Assembly: GCF_002368195.1 (NCBI RefSeq)
Contig: NZ_AP018178.1
Location: 3,182,791 to 3,246,790, forward strand
DNA: 64,000 nt
Direction of reading: 5' to 3'
DNA from: Calothrix sp. NIES-2100
GTDB taxonomy: Bacteria; Cyanobacteriota; Cyanobacteriia; Cyanobacteriales; Nostocaceae
How positions within the stretch are numbered: position 1 is the stretch's first letter; every line of letters starts with the position of its first letter. Both the position numbers and the translations under genes were made by a program. Positions 1-9,066 of the stretch are shown here, piece by piece. The notes under the pieces were generated by a model. That model was given only the letters and a program-made list of their open reading frames with translations, was not told the origin of the DNA and ran no database searches.

Positions 1-530
1 TTGGTCATTGGTCATTTGTTATTTCTTTGCGTCCCCGCGTCTGTTTATTCTTCTTCCCTCATCTAAACCACATCTATTTTGAGAACCATAGTTTTAAAAG
101 TAGTGGGAGCATCTTGCTCCCTGATCTTAGTAGCGGGCTTTGAGTCCCGCACTACTCCAGAGAATCTCTGGTTTTGTTGGGTTACCCTGCGGGAAGCCGC
201 TCCGGGTCTATGCAAAGCCTCAACCCAACCTACAAATGTAGAAAGCGATCGCTCATTTTGAGCAGTTAGAGGCTGTTTGAAAAGTAATTGGCTGTGATTT
301 TAAGCACTGCTTGATCCCCCCTAGCCCCCCTTAAAAAGGCTACGGTGTACACACAAGTCTCATAACCTAGCCCCACAACGTTTTGATCCCCCCAACCCCC
401 CTTTTCAAGGGGGGCAAAAACTCTTAAAGTCCCCCTTTTTAAGGGGGATTTAGGGGGATCTATAATGTTTTGCTACCAAGCAGAGGACTTTTAAAACATC
501 CTCTTACATCATCGGGGTTGATTGGCTGAC
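1..530. other. Intergenic region rich in dispersed repeats
   Basis: No convincing gene is seen here. The first bases are TCATTGG/TCATTTG-type heptamers. Bases 101-161 hold a copy of the repeat with the core GTGGGAGCATCTTGCTCCC followed by an arm pair around GCGGGCTTTGAGTCCCGC; close relatives lie at about 46180-46320 and 49331-49386. Bases 314-461 hold a C-rich/G-rich inverted repeat listed separately. The short reading frame at 79-261 is only a translation of the repeat. Confidence 0.7.
314..461. repeat. MITE-like C-rich/G-rich inverted repeat
   Basis: The left end reads GATCCCCCCTAGCCCCCCTT and the right end reads AAGGGGGATTTAGGGGGATC, so the ends are near-perfect inverted repeats about 150 bp apart. 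A nested pair lies inside (CCCCCCTTTTCAAGGGGGG at about 396-414). No coding capacity is visible. This type of element is common in filamentous cyanobacteria; whether it is mobile here is inferred, and no clear target-site duplication was seen. Confidence 0.55.
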
Positions 531-1847
531 TCATACCTGAAATTGCTTTGCTTCAGCTAAGACAGGATTGATCCCAAACCAGCGCCCTTGTTGATCCTGA
601 TATTCAAAGACAAACAAGCTGCGTAATAAAATTTGATAGTCAACTTCTCCGCTAACGCTTTGTTTCTGCACTACTAACCGCAGTATATCCCATTCGTAAT
701 CTGTAATTGCTAATACTAGACCTTCGCGGTATTCGCGGATAGCATTTTCTAAACATTCCCGCGATAAAGGTGGATCTTCTACCTGAAGGCAACTGTAGAG
801 CAGTCCTAACAAATTGCGCACATGCCCGCCACTAATGCGGCACAGTCTATCTAAAGTTTCAGGTGTATCAAATATTTCTGTAATTAAAGCTAATCTACTG
901 TCAGGATTCATCCCAGGAAAAGCTCTAGCTAACACCATCTGGCGCAAAAGTGCTAAACCTTGCTCATAGTCGCTGCCATCGCGCAACTGCACCGGCACCA
1001 TTGGTAAAATCTTGGGAGCCATCCCGCCGCCCAAACGATTTTTCAGCGCCTCAATTTCATTGGAGAACATCAACACCAAAGGAATGGTGTAAACTACATG
1101 GCAATTGAGTTTGCGTAACTGCTCACCGCGATCGACAAACAAATATTCAGGTTGCGATCGCCCTGTAGTTTTCGCGCGTGGATCTACCCGATCCAAGTTA
1201 TCAATAATTACCACTAGCCCATTTTTACCCTTAGCTTTGAGTTCCTGCTGGGCACGTTCGAGAACTTCTTGATTAATCGACTCTAAAATATTATTCGTGC
1301 GCGGTTCCAAGTATTGCCTTAAGCGGCTGCGCAGCTTGGGGCTATCTTTGGTTTTCGCCGTAATTTTGGCAATTTTCAGCGGTAAAGAAAGCTCTGCTTC
1401 TGCCTTTACTTCTATCGGTGTTTGCAAAAAATCGATTACTTCATTCAGCAACCCGGTAAAGTAACCAGGGCGAATCTTGATATTAACAGCTTCTAAACTT
1501 TCACTTACTTGGCGTGCGATCGCCAGCATAATATCGGTAACATCCACATCAGCCATATCTAAGTCCTGGGTGGACTCAAAATACACCACATGAAAGTTTT
1601 GCTGCTTTAACTCTACTTCCAGTCGCCGCAATTCTGTAGACTTACCACAACCAATATGCCCAGTAAACAATTGGCAAGTAGGTTTATTTGGCGCAAGGCG
1701 GGTAATCGTTCGCCCCAGGGCTTCAATAACTTTACCACCCCGTACAGAGGCAAAATCAATATAATATTGCCGTTCTTCAGGATTTTCTAAGACCAAAGTC
1801 TTACTAGGATTGCAACTGTCAAAAAATCTTTGTAAATCTAGATTCAT
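531..1847 (-). CDS. P-loop NTPase, KAP/AAA-like
   Basis: A 438-residue protein if it starts at the ATG ending at 1847 (MNLDLQRFFD). A longer frame to 1916 exists, but its extra 23 residues are only the translation of GGGCATT heptamer repeats, so the shorter start is preferred. A Walker A motif GHIGCGKST is at residues 63-71 and a Walker B-like LVVIIDNLDR at 211-220. The asparagine-aspartate pair after the hydrophobic strand is as in KAP or STAND-like ATPases. No transmembrane segment or DNA-binding domain is obvious. The layout suggests a stand-alone cytosolic ATPase of unknown target; it is common as a conserved hypothetical in filamentous cyanobacteria. It is divergent from acs. Family level is confident, function is not known. 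Confidence 0.75.
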   Translation of the reverse strand: MNLDLQRFFDSCNPSKTLVLENPEERQYYIDFASVRGGKVIEALGRTITRLAPNKPTCQLFTGHIGCGKSTELRRLEVELKQQNFHVVYFESTQDLDMADVDVTDIMLAIARQVSESLEAVNIKIRPGYFTGLLNEVIDFLQTPIEVKAEAELSLPLKIAKITAKTKDSPKLRSRLRQYLEPRTNNILESINQEVLERAQQELKAKGKNGLVVIIDNLDRVDPRAKTTGRSQPEYLFVDRGEQLRKLNCHVVYTIPLVLMFSNEIEALKNRLGGGMAPKILPMVPVQLRDGSDYEQGLALLRQMVLARAFPGMNPDSRLALITEIFDTPETLDRLCRISGGHVRNLLGLLYSCLQVEDPPLSRECLENAIREYREGLVLAITDYEWDILRLVVQKQSVSGEVDYQILLRSLFVFEYQDQQGRWFGINPVLAEAKQFQV

Positions 1848-2158
1848 AGAAAGTCTTCCGACTTGGGGCATTGGGCATTGGGCATTGGGCATTGAGATTC
1901 TTTCTCGATGCCCCACGCCCGTGACATATCACTCCCTTTGACGGGTAGGACGAGCTTAAAGATTAATTTAATATGTCCGTAAAATTAACAGCTATTTTTT
2001 TAGCATTTATACAGAAGAATGGCAGACTAGCGCAAAATACACATGATGTAGACACTCCAATACCCCATGCCCATACTTCTGATTTCTTAACGAAAAGCAA
2101 AACATTTCTGAGTAACTTGCAGTACAGAATAGTTTTCAGGCACTAATTTATTAAAATC
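1848..2158. other. Divergent intergenic region upstream of acs and the ATPase gene
   Basis: The first 70 bases hold GGGCATT-type heptamers just upstream of the ATPase start. The remainder is AT-rich and presumably carries both promoters. No operator could be identified by eye. Confidence 0.5.
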
Positions 2159-4129
2159 ATGTCTCAGCCCAACATAGAATCAATCTTACAAGAAACCCGT
2201 TTATTTCCCCCATCTGCGGAATTCTCCCAAAACGCTCATATTAAAAGTCTGGCAGATTACCAACGTCTCTACGACAAAGCTAAAGCCGATCCGCAAGCAT
2301 TTTGGGGGGAATTAGCGGAAACTGAGTTGCATTGGTTCCAAAAATGGGATAAAGTTCTAGACTGGCAACCGCCTTTTGCAAAATGGTTTGTTGGCGGTAA
2401 GACAAATATTTCTTACAACTGCTTAGATAGACATCTCACCACCTGGCGTAAGAATAAAGCTGCACTGATTTGGGAAGGTGAACCGGGAGATTCTCGGACT
2501 TTGACTTATGCGCAATTACATCGGGAAGTTTGCCAGTTCGCCAATGCTTTGAAACAACTGGGAATTCAAAAAGGCGATCGCGTCGGTATTTATATGCCGA
2601 TGATACCCGAAGCCGCGATCGCCATGTTAGCCTGTGCGCGAATTGGCGCACCCCACAGTGTAGTATTTGGTGGTTTCAGTGCCGAAGCTTTGCGCGATCG
2701 CTTAGTTGATGCGGAAGCAAAATTGGTAATTACGGCTGATGGTGGTTGGCGTAAAGATGCGATCGTTCCTCTCAAGGAACAGGTAGACAAAGCTTTAGCC
2801 AATAACGCCGTTCCCAATGTGAAAAATGTGCTGGTAGTACAGCGTACCAAGCAAGAAACTCACATGGAACCAGAACGCGATCATTGGTGGCATGATTTAC
2901 AAAAAGCTGTATCGGCAGATTGTCCCGCCGAACCAATGGACAGCGAAGATTTACTATTTATTCTCTACACTTCTGGCAGCACTGGCAAACCCAAGGGTGT
3001 GGTACATACAACGGCTGGGTATAACTTATATACTCACATGACCACAAAATGGATCTTCGATTTGCAAGACACAGATGTATACTGGTGTACTGCTGATGTC
3101 GGTTGGATTACGGGTCACAGTTACATTGTTTACGGCCCCCTTTCCAACGGTGCAACAACCCTGATGTACGAAGGTGCGCCCCGTGCTTCTAATCCCGGCT
3201 GTTTTTGGGATGTCATAGAAAAATATGGCGTGAATATTTTTTATACTGCGCCTACAGCAATTCGCGCATTTATTAAAATGGGCGAACAACATCCCAACGC
3301 CCGCAACTTATCATCCTTGCGATTACTGGGAACCGTCGGCGAACCAATCAACCCAGAAGCATGGATGTGGTATCACAAAGTCATTGGTGGTGAACGCTGT
3401 CCGATTGTGGATACATGGTGGCAAACGGAAACTGGCGGTATCATGGTTACACCTTTACCTGGAGCAATTCCCACCAAACCCGGTTCAGCCACACTTCCCT
3501 TCCCTGGCATTCTTGCAGATATCGTAGATTTAGACGGTAATTCTATCCCCAACAACCAAGGCGGTTATTTAGCAATACGCCATCCTTGGCCGGGAATGAT
3601 GCGCACAGTTTACGGCGATCCAGAACGCTTCCGCCGTACCTACTGGGAACACATACCCCCCAAAGATGGTAACTATACTTATTTTGCTGGTGATGGAGCC
3701 AGAAAAGATGAAGACGGTTACTTCTGGGTAATGGGAAGGGTAGACGATGTACTCAATGTATCAGGACACCGCCTGGGGACAATGGAAGTAGAATCAGCCT
3801 TAGTCTCTCATCCCGCAGTAGCAGAAGCAGCGGTAGTAGGTAAACCAGATGACATCAAAGGGGAAGAAGTTGTCGCTTTTATCACGTTAGAAGGAACTTA
3901 CCAAGCCAGTGAAGATTTGAGTAAAGAACTCAAGCGACACGTTGTACAAGAAATTGGTGCGATCGCCCGTCCCGGTGAAATTCGCTTTACAGACGCATTA
4001 CCCAAAACGCGATCGGGTAAAATCATGCGCCGCTTACTACGAAATCTCGCCGCAGGTCAAGAAGTATCCGGCGATACCTCAACTTTAGAAGACCGCAGTG
4101 TCTTAGATAAATTGCGGGAAGGCGCGTAA
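2159..4129 (+). CDS. acs: Acetyl-CoA synthetase
   Basis: A 656-residue AMP-forming acetate-CoA ligase, the usual length for the family. It activates acetate to acetyl-AMP and then acetyl-CoA in the cytosol. The adenylate-forming P-loop LYTSGSTGKPKG is at residues 269-280, the aromatic A5-type motif WWQTETGG at 420-427, and the C-terminal hinge/catalytic motif SGKIMRR puts the catalytic lysine at residue 621. This lysine is the known acetylation target in the family. The C-terminal acyl domain (about 525-640) is complete. The ATG start is followed by a family-like N-terminus. It is monocistronic, followed by heptamer repeats and a strong hairpin at 4245-4281. Confidence 0.97.
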   Translation: MSQPNIESILQETRLFPPSAEFSQNAHIKSLADYQRLYDKAKADPQAFWGELAETELHWFQKWDKVLDWQPPFAKWFVGGKTNISYNCLDRHLTTWRKNKAALIWEGEPGDSRTLTYAQLHREVCQFANALKQLGIQKGDRVGIYMPMIPEAAIAMLACARIGAPHSVVFGGFSAEALRDRLVDAEAKLVITADGGWRKDAIVPLKEQVDKALANNAVPNVKNVLVVQRTKQETHMEPERDHWWHDLQKAVSADCPAEPMDSEDLLFILYTSGSTGKPKGVVHTTAGYNLYTHMTTKWIFDLQDTDVYWCTADVGWITGHSYIVYGPLSNGATTLMYEGAPRASNPGCFWDVIEKYGVNIFYTAPTAIRAFIKMGEQHPNARNLSSLRLLGTVGEPINPEAWMWYHKVIGGERCPIVDTWWQTETGGIMVTPLPGAIPTKPGSATLPFPGILADIVDLDGNSIPNNQGGYLAIRHPWPGMMRTVYGDPERFRRTYWEHIPPKDGNYTYFAGDGARKDEDGYFWVMGRVDDVLNVSGHRLGTMEVESALVSHPAVAEAAVVGKPDDIKGEEVVAFITLEGTYQASEDLSKELKRHVVQEIGAIARPGEIRFTDALPKTRSGKIMRRLLRNLAAGQEVSGDTSTLEDRSVLDKLREGA

Positions 4130-4141
4130 TATATTTAGTCA

Positions 4142-4203
4142 ACAGTCAACAGTCAACAGTCAACTTACCAATGACCAATGACCAATGACCAATGACTAAT
4201 GAC
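4142..4203. repeat. Short tandem heptamer repeats (CAACAGT, CAATGAC)
   Basis: Three copies of CAACAGT-type units are followed by four or more CAATGAC units. This is the STRR class known from heterocyst-forming cyanobacteria. Confidence 0.85.
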
Positions 4204-4244
4204 CAACTGTGGAACATTTAACACAGGATTAACAGTCAATTTTA

Positions 4245-4281
4245 ATTGAGGTGCGTTTGTGATGAGCTAACGCACCTCAAT
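4245..4281 (+). terminator. Rho-independent-like hairpin after acs
   Basis: A perfect 13-bp stem (ATTGAGGTGCGTT and its complement) with an 11-base loop is followed by TTATTATA. It lies 115 bases after the acs stop and before the next plus-strand gene. Confidence 0.6.
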
Positions 4282-4311
4282 TTATTATAGGGATCAGAAC
4301 ACTCTTGAGGG

Positions 4312-5007
4312 ATGAGGGCAATGAAGCTGAACAACCAACTTAAAACAGTATTTGTTCAACCTCTTAGTTACATAACACTGAGTATCGTAACTACAATTTT
4401 TATCTCACCATCAGTATTTGCCGTAACTGCACAAAATTCTTTACATTCTCCCAGACAGCCAAACTTCAACACCAGAGAGCAAAAACTAGCACAGGTTCAA
4501 GAAGACTCAGTGCTTCAAGAGCGATCGCAATTCATTCAAAAAGCTAATGCTTTATACAGTCAAGGAGATTTCAAAGGCGCAGAGGAAAGTTTACGTAAAT
4601 TCCTCAAAAGATTCCCCGAAGACGCTTTTGGACATTATCAACTCGGAAATGTACTGTTTCGCCAAAACAGACTAGATGAAGCAATTAGCTCATTCCAAGA
4701 AGCAATTCGTCTCAAACCAAAATATGCTCTTGCTTACAATGCGATCGGGATTGTTCACGCTAGTCAATCTCACTGGGATGATGCTATGAGTCAATATCGC
4801 AAAGCTTTGGAAATTAATCCTGATTATGCTGATGCACTGACTAATTTAGCACTAGCACTGTGGCAAACAAATAAAAAAGATGAGGCTCTCGCTTCTTTGA
4901 CAAAAGCTTTAGATATCTTCAAAGCCCAAAATAGAAGTGAAAAAGCTTATCAAGTTGAACAAATTTTGCAAAAAATCAAAAATTCCGATAATCCTAGTTT
5001 GTCATAA
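4312..5007 (+). CDS. Exported TPR protein
   Basis: A 231-residue protein with a basic start and a hydrophobic stretch (about residues 15-37 ending near VFAVTA) that reads as a signal peptide. Alternative start ATG at 4321 gives MKLNNQLKTV. At least three consecutive TPR units lie at about residues 65-170, with consensus pieces such as FGHYQLGNVLFRQNRLDEAI and YNAIGIVHASQSHWDDAM. TPR domains mediate protein-protein contacts, here probably in the periplasm. The partner is unknown. The gene stands alone between repeats. Family call is sound; no specific function can be given. Confidence 0.8.
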   Translation: MRAMKLNNQLKTVFVQPLSYITLSIVTTIFISPSVFAVTAQNSLHSPRQPNFNTREQKLAQVQEDSVLQERSQFIQKANALYSQGDFKGAEESLRKFLKRFPEDAFGHYQLGNVLFRQNRLDEAISSFQEAIRLKPKYALAYNAIGIVHASQSHWDDAMSQYRKALEINPDYADALTNLALALWQTNKKDEALASLTKALDIFKAQNRSEKAYQVEQILQKIKNSDNPSLS

Positions 5008-5040
5008 ATCATTACTAATACTTCGACTCCCTTCTGGTGC

Positions 5041-5112
5041 GAGACGCTACGCGTAGCTTGCTTTCCGTAGGGTACGACTGCGCTCAGGGCGAGTCGCTCA
5101 GTACAAGTTCGT
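5041..5112. repeat. Dispersed palindromic repeat (GAGACGCTACGCGTAGC type)
   Basis: It contains GAGACGCTACGCGTAGC and related arms (GTAGGGTACG). Similar fragments occur at about 25998-26022, 36400-36480, 45140-45175 and 49230-49280, so it belongs to a dispersed family in this genome. Confidence 0.65.
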
Positions 5113-5170
5113 AATTTGTAATGAAAACCTACTGTAAAACAGATTTCTACAAAATCACTCTTTAAAAACT

Positions 5171-5203
5171 AGATCCCCGACTTCTCCAAGAAGTCGGGGA
5201 TCT
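5171..5203 (+). repeat. 33-bp hairpin repeat, copy 1
   Basis: Perfect inverted repeat: 15-base arms AGATCCCCGACTTCT around loop CCA. Related copies lie at 21990, 38021, 52354 and 63044, and a diverged one at 26536. It lies 164 bases after the TPR gene. Confidence 0.85.
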
Positions 5204-5254
5204 ATATAAAATTACTATTATTTTCATAATGTAATTACGAATGACCAATGACCA

Positions 5255-5878
5255 ATGACCAATGACGAATTGTATATTGCAAATATTGCCATCATTATCC
5301 TAGCTGCGGGTGCATCAACTCGCATGGGTCAGCCGAAACAACTATTACTATATCAAGGACGCAGTCTAATTCAGCATATAGTGGCGAGTGCGATCGCTTC
5401 ATTGTGCAAACCTGTAATAGTTGTTTTAGGAGCTAATGCACAACAAATCCGTGCGGAAATCAATCAACCTTTGGTACAAATAGTTGAGAATTCCCAATGG
5501 GATTTGGGAATGAGTACTTCAATTCGTAGCGGTATTTTAGCACTTGCAAATTATTCTGAAAATATAGATGCAGCAGTTATAACTGTATGTGATCAACCCT
5601 TTATTTCTCCAGAAATTATTAATAACTTAGTATCAGCATATGATTCCACAGGAAAATCGATTGTAGCTTCCCAATATGCAGAAGCTTTAGGAGTACCCGC
5701 TTTATTTAGCAGTAAGTTTTTTTCCGAACTAGCCGCATTGAATGAGAGTATTGGTGCAAAACATCTAATCAAAAAATACCGCGAGCAAGTATTTGGTGTT
5801 GATTTTCCATTAGGCGCAATTGATATTGACACTCCCCAGGATTATGAAAACTTGCAAGCAAATATCCTGTTGAATTAA
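5255..5878 (+). CDS. MocA/MobA-like nucleotidyltransferase
   Basis: A 207-residue member of the MobA-like NTP transferase family, closest in look to molybdenum cofactor cytidylyltransferase (MocA), which adds CMP to the molybdopterin cofactor. The signature LAAGASTRMGQPKQLL (about residues 16-31) is the nucleotide-binding loop, and ITVCDQPFISPEII (about 109-122) holds the metal-binding aspartate. The chosen ATG is formed inside a run of CAATGAC heptamers, so the first 5-10 residues come from the repeat; TTG at 5270 is an in-frame alternative. No xanthine-dehydrogenase or XdhC gene is next to it, so the substrate is inferred. Confidence 0.8.
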   Translation: MTNDELYIANIAIIILAAGASTRMGQPKQLLLYQGRSLIQHIVASAIASLCKPVIVVLGANAQQIRAEINQPLVQIVENSQWDLGMSTSIRSGILALANYSENIDAAVITVCDQPFISPEIINNLVSAYDSTGKSIVASQYAEALGVPALFSSKFFSELAALNESIGAKHLIKKYREQVFGVDFPLGAIDIDTPQDYENLQANILLN

Positions 5879-5974
5879 TAGCTGTTGATAATTTTACTTA
5901 ACAAATGGAACTAATAACCATGACAAAAGTCATACTGGGTAAAGATATACCTGATAAATTAGCTAGTTAATAAT

Positions 5975-7237
5975 ATGAAACTTAAGTCTATTTCAACTGC
6001 GATCGCACTCAGCGCGATCGGTGTGGGATTTTCACACATTGCGTATACACAAACTCCCACCGCACAACCAGCACAACTAACGCAAGAAGTAACGGTACTC
6101 CGCGCACAGGGGTCAAGTGGGTTAGAAAAATTTCTGAATAATCACGCAGCAGAACTGAAAAATCCTTCACCGCAAATACGCCAAGCCTTAGATAAACTTT
6201 GTCAGCAACGGGACTGCTACGCCTCTAAGCTTTACTGGTACACCGATATAGAACAAGCCAAAGCTGCTGCTAAAGCCAGTAATAAACCCATCCTTTCACT
6301 ACGTTTATTAGGAAATCTTGACCAAGATTTAAGTTGTGCTAACAGTCGCTTTTTCCGTGTAGCTTTATATCCCAATGCAGAAATTTCCCAATTCCTGCGC
6401 GATCGCTATATTCTACATTGGGAATCTGTCCGCCCAGTACCAAAAGTTACCGTAGATTTTGGCGATGGACGCAAGCTAGAACGCACCCTGACTGGAAATA
6501 GCATTCACTACATCCTCGATAGTTCCGGTGTCCCCGTGGATGCAATTCCTGGTTTGTACGGGCCGCAAGCCTTTCTCCGTCAGTTAGTTGCTGGCGAAAA
6601 AGCAGTCAAAGAATATACTAATTTACAAGGTGTAGCCCGTGAAAGCTTTTTACGTGACTACCACCGTCAACAATTAGCATCTACTCAAAGTCAATGGCGA
6701 GCAGATTTAGCAAAATTAGGTATCAAAAATCCACCGCGTCTTGTCGAAATTACTAATAGTAATGAAACACCAAGCGCTCCCGTAGCTGGTACACTAGCTG
6801 TCAGCAAAATGCGCGTCGAATCTCCTCTGCTTCGTAACATTAATGGTGCTACCAGCAATCAAACCGCACTCCAAGAAATTACTGACGCAGCAACCTGGCA
6901 AAAAATTGCCCAACGTTACACAGCAGATGCCAAGTTAGATAATAACAGTGTAGCATTAATTAAAAATAAACGTTTTTCCGGCAACAAAGCTGATAATTTA
7001 CCGCGTGTTGTCAGCAATTTTGAAACAGCAATGGCATTAGATACTGTGAGAAATGAGTATACACTGCACAGCCAAATTCATCAGTGGTTTATGCAGGAAA
7101 ATGCCACAAATAATGTGAAAACGTTGAATGAAAAAGTTTACAGCGAATTATTTTTAACTCCTAGTTCCGACCCCTGGTTAGGACTGATGAGTACTGATAG
7201 CTACAGCGCCATTGATAATGATGGAATTCGTAATTAA
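5975..7237 (+). CDS. Exported protein with possible thioredoxin-like fold
   Basis: A 420-residue protein with a clear signal peptide (about residues 1-26, SAIGVGFSHIAYTQTPTAQ). Residues about 90-205 (TDIEQAKAAAKASNKPILSL, then an ILHWESV strand and YILDSSGVPVDAIPG) resemble the thioredoxin-like domain of DUF255-type proteins, but the usual CxxC is replaced by a lone Cys in LSCANS. The rest has no recognised domain. It is probably periplasmic. It is a single gene, convergent with the next. The fold is inferred by pattern only; it could equally be called a conserved hypothetical. Confidence 0.6.
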   Translation: MKLKSISTAIALSAIGVGFSHIAYTQTPTAQPAQLTQEVTVLRAQGSSGLEKFLNNHAAELKNPSPQIRQALDKLCQQRDCYASKLYWYTDIEQAKAAAKASNKPILSLRLLGNLDQDLSCANSRFFRVALYPNAEISQFLRDRYILHWESVRPVPKVTVDFGDGRKLERTLTGNSIHYILDSSGVPVDAIPGLYGPQAFLRQLVAGEKAVKEYTNLQGVARESFLRDYHRQQLASTQSQWRADLAKLGIKNPPRLVEITNSNETPSAPVAGTLAVSKMRVESPLLRNINGATSNQTALQEITDAATWQKIAQRYTADAKLDNNSVALIKNKRFSGNKADNLPRVVSNFETAMALDTVRNEYTLHSQIHQWFMQENATNNVKTLNEKVYSELFLTPSSDPWLGLMSTDSYSAIDNDGIRN

Positions 7238-7255
7238 CATCTTCAATAGAGTAGT

Positions 7256-8452
7256 TCACAAATAATTCAACCACCAACTCTTATGTTTTGCCTTATAGTT
7301 GGCAAACCAATTACAGATGGGGTACAAAATAACCAGTATGACTATCCAAATGATATAAATCTTGGGTAAATTATAGCCATAGTTTGGTGGCATAAGAGTA
7401 GAAATCAGGTAGGGCAGAGTAACTGCTTTCCAACCGTAAGTAGGGAAAGCGATTATCACAGCCGAGATGTGGATTAGCCACAAGTGAATAATGTAGAAAA
7501 ATAGAGGAACACTACCGAAGATTGTGAGGGGTTTGAGAATTCTAAATCGGCGATTTTCAAACAAGTTAAATATCAAGATTCCTATTCCGAGAGTGAGCAA
7601 CAAAAAGAGTAATGAAGGTGGATATTTATTGACATTAAGGAATGATAGTAGAGTGCGTACAAAGTTGGACTGAAATGACCAAGGTTTAGGGTCACCATAA
7701 ATATTAATTGTCCGCAAGATAATAAAGCTCAGAATTAGACCTAGCCCAAGGCGTTTTAGTAACTGGCTACGCCGCGATTTTTCTAGATTCAATACTCTGC
7801 CAAAAGCATAACCCAGCGCCATCACGCCAATCCAAGGAATCAGGGGATAGCCGATGAAAAAGCGAATTCCCCCAAAAGGCGTGAACATTTTTGGTTCGTG
7901 AAGCACCGCCCAAATCCAACCCCAACTTCCTAGTTGTTCAACATGTAAATTATCAAACAAATTGTGTCCGACTATGAGCAGTATTCCGAATGTAGCGATC
8001 GCTCTAGTTGGAAGATAAATCAGCCCTGCTAAGACTACCATAGACCAACCAATTGCCCACAGCACATTTGCTCCAAAAAACGATGTATTGAAAGTCCATG
8101 CAAAGCTAATGACTGTCAACTCCAGAAACACTAACCATAGTCCGCGTGTAAAAAGCAACCGAGAAAGTTTTCGCTTGTTATTGTGGCGTTGAAAAGAAAG
8201 ATAAGCGGCGATACCTGCTAAAAAAACAAAAGAGGGCGCACATAAATGGGTAACCCATCTGGTGAAAAACAAAGGAATAGTCGTTTGGGTGACATCCAAA
8301 GGAGAAAAGCGGACATTGGTAAAAAAATCTCGCACATGGTCTAAAGCCATTAGCACCATCACAAGTCCGCGCCATAAATCTATGGATAGCAGGCGCTGGA
8401 TTTTTGGTTGATCGTAATTGTCAGCTGGGGAAACAGAATCTATCGAATTCAT
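7256..8452 (-). CDS. DUF1624/HGSNAT-like membrane protein
   Basis: A 398-residue polytopic membrane protein with about ten hydrophobic segments. The N-terminal signature RLLSIDLWRGLVMVLMALD followed by HVRDFF (about residues 20-45) is typical of the DUF1624 / heparan-alpha-glucosaminide acetyltransferase-like acyltransferase group, in which the conserved Asp-His region is thought to be catalytic. Substrate in cyanobacteria is unknown. It is convergent with the preceding gene, with only 18 bases between stops. Confidence 0.75.
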   Translation of the reverse strand: MNSIDSVSPADNYDQPKIQRLLSIDLWRGLVMVLMALDHVRDFFTNVRFSPLDVTQTTIPLFFTRWVTHLCAPSFVFLAGIAAYLSFQRHNNKRKLSRLLFTRGLWLVFLELTVISFAWTFNTSFFGANVLWAIGWSMVVLAGLIYLPTRAIATFGILLIVGHNLFDNLHVEQLGSWGWIWAVLHEPKMFTPFGGIRFFIGYPLIPWIGVMALGYAFGRVLNLEKSRRSQLLKRLGLGLILSFIILRTINIYGDPKPWSFQSNFVRTLLSFLNVNKYPPSLLFLLLTLGIGILIFNLFENRRFRILKPLTIFGSVPLFFYIIHLWLIHISAVIIAFPTYGWKAVTLPYLISTLMPPNYGYNLPKIYIIWIVILVILYPICNWFANYKAKHKSWWLNYL

Positions 8453-9066
8453 ATTATGTACAGGTCATTAAAATAGTGTCAGTTCTGAAGATGTAACTTA
8501 ATCTCAGTGCAAGGTGTTCATTAGCACTCAATGCAAACAACACTTGACTCAATACTACAAGGGATAGCATTTTGAACTTAAAATTTGGTTTGGGGAAAAG
8601 GTTAAAGGGTAAGGGTTAAAGATTTTTTGTTTCCCCTTTCCCATTCTCCTTTTTCGCCTTAACCGACAAGTATTGACATTTGACTATTTACTTAACTATT
8701 TAATCGTGAAACTTTACGCAAGATGACCTCTCTGAGATTATAAAAAAAAGATGTAAGCTCTGAAAGTCAACGAATACAGTTATTTCACTGTGATTGTTGG
8801 CGCTGTTACAGCCCAGAAAATTTTCCTCGTCTAATATACTTCAATACATTTAGGCAGAAGTCTTTCATTTCTGGGAAAGGCTTGTTTTTGCTGTATACAT
8901 TCACAGATTTTTGTGTAGTCCACCTATCAAAAATTAGCAATTTTTTATGGAATTTAAAGCGATAAAACACCAATTAATCAACACCAGTATCTAAGTAAGT
9001 TGCATTCATAACTGAGGAAAAAATCAAAATTTTCAAACTTTCTGCGCCACCAGTAAGAGGTAATGT
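8453..9066. other. Intergenic region upstream of the dev-type operon
   Basis: About 610 AT-rich bases between divergent genes. It contains a GGTTAAAGGG-type low-complexity stretch near 8600. It must carry the promoter of the exporter operon. A search by eye for an NtcA box (GTA-N8-TAC) found no convincing match. Confidence 0.5.

Noticed and set aside
5905..5970. 21-codon frame (MELITMTKVILGK...) between the MocA-like gene and the next gene
   Set aside because: It is too short to support, with no recognised family; it may be a decayed or untranslated leader.
8700..9066. NtcA-type box upstream of the dev-type operon
   Set aside because: No GTA-N8-TAC match with a suitable -10 element was found by eye, so none is claimed.
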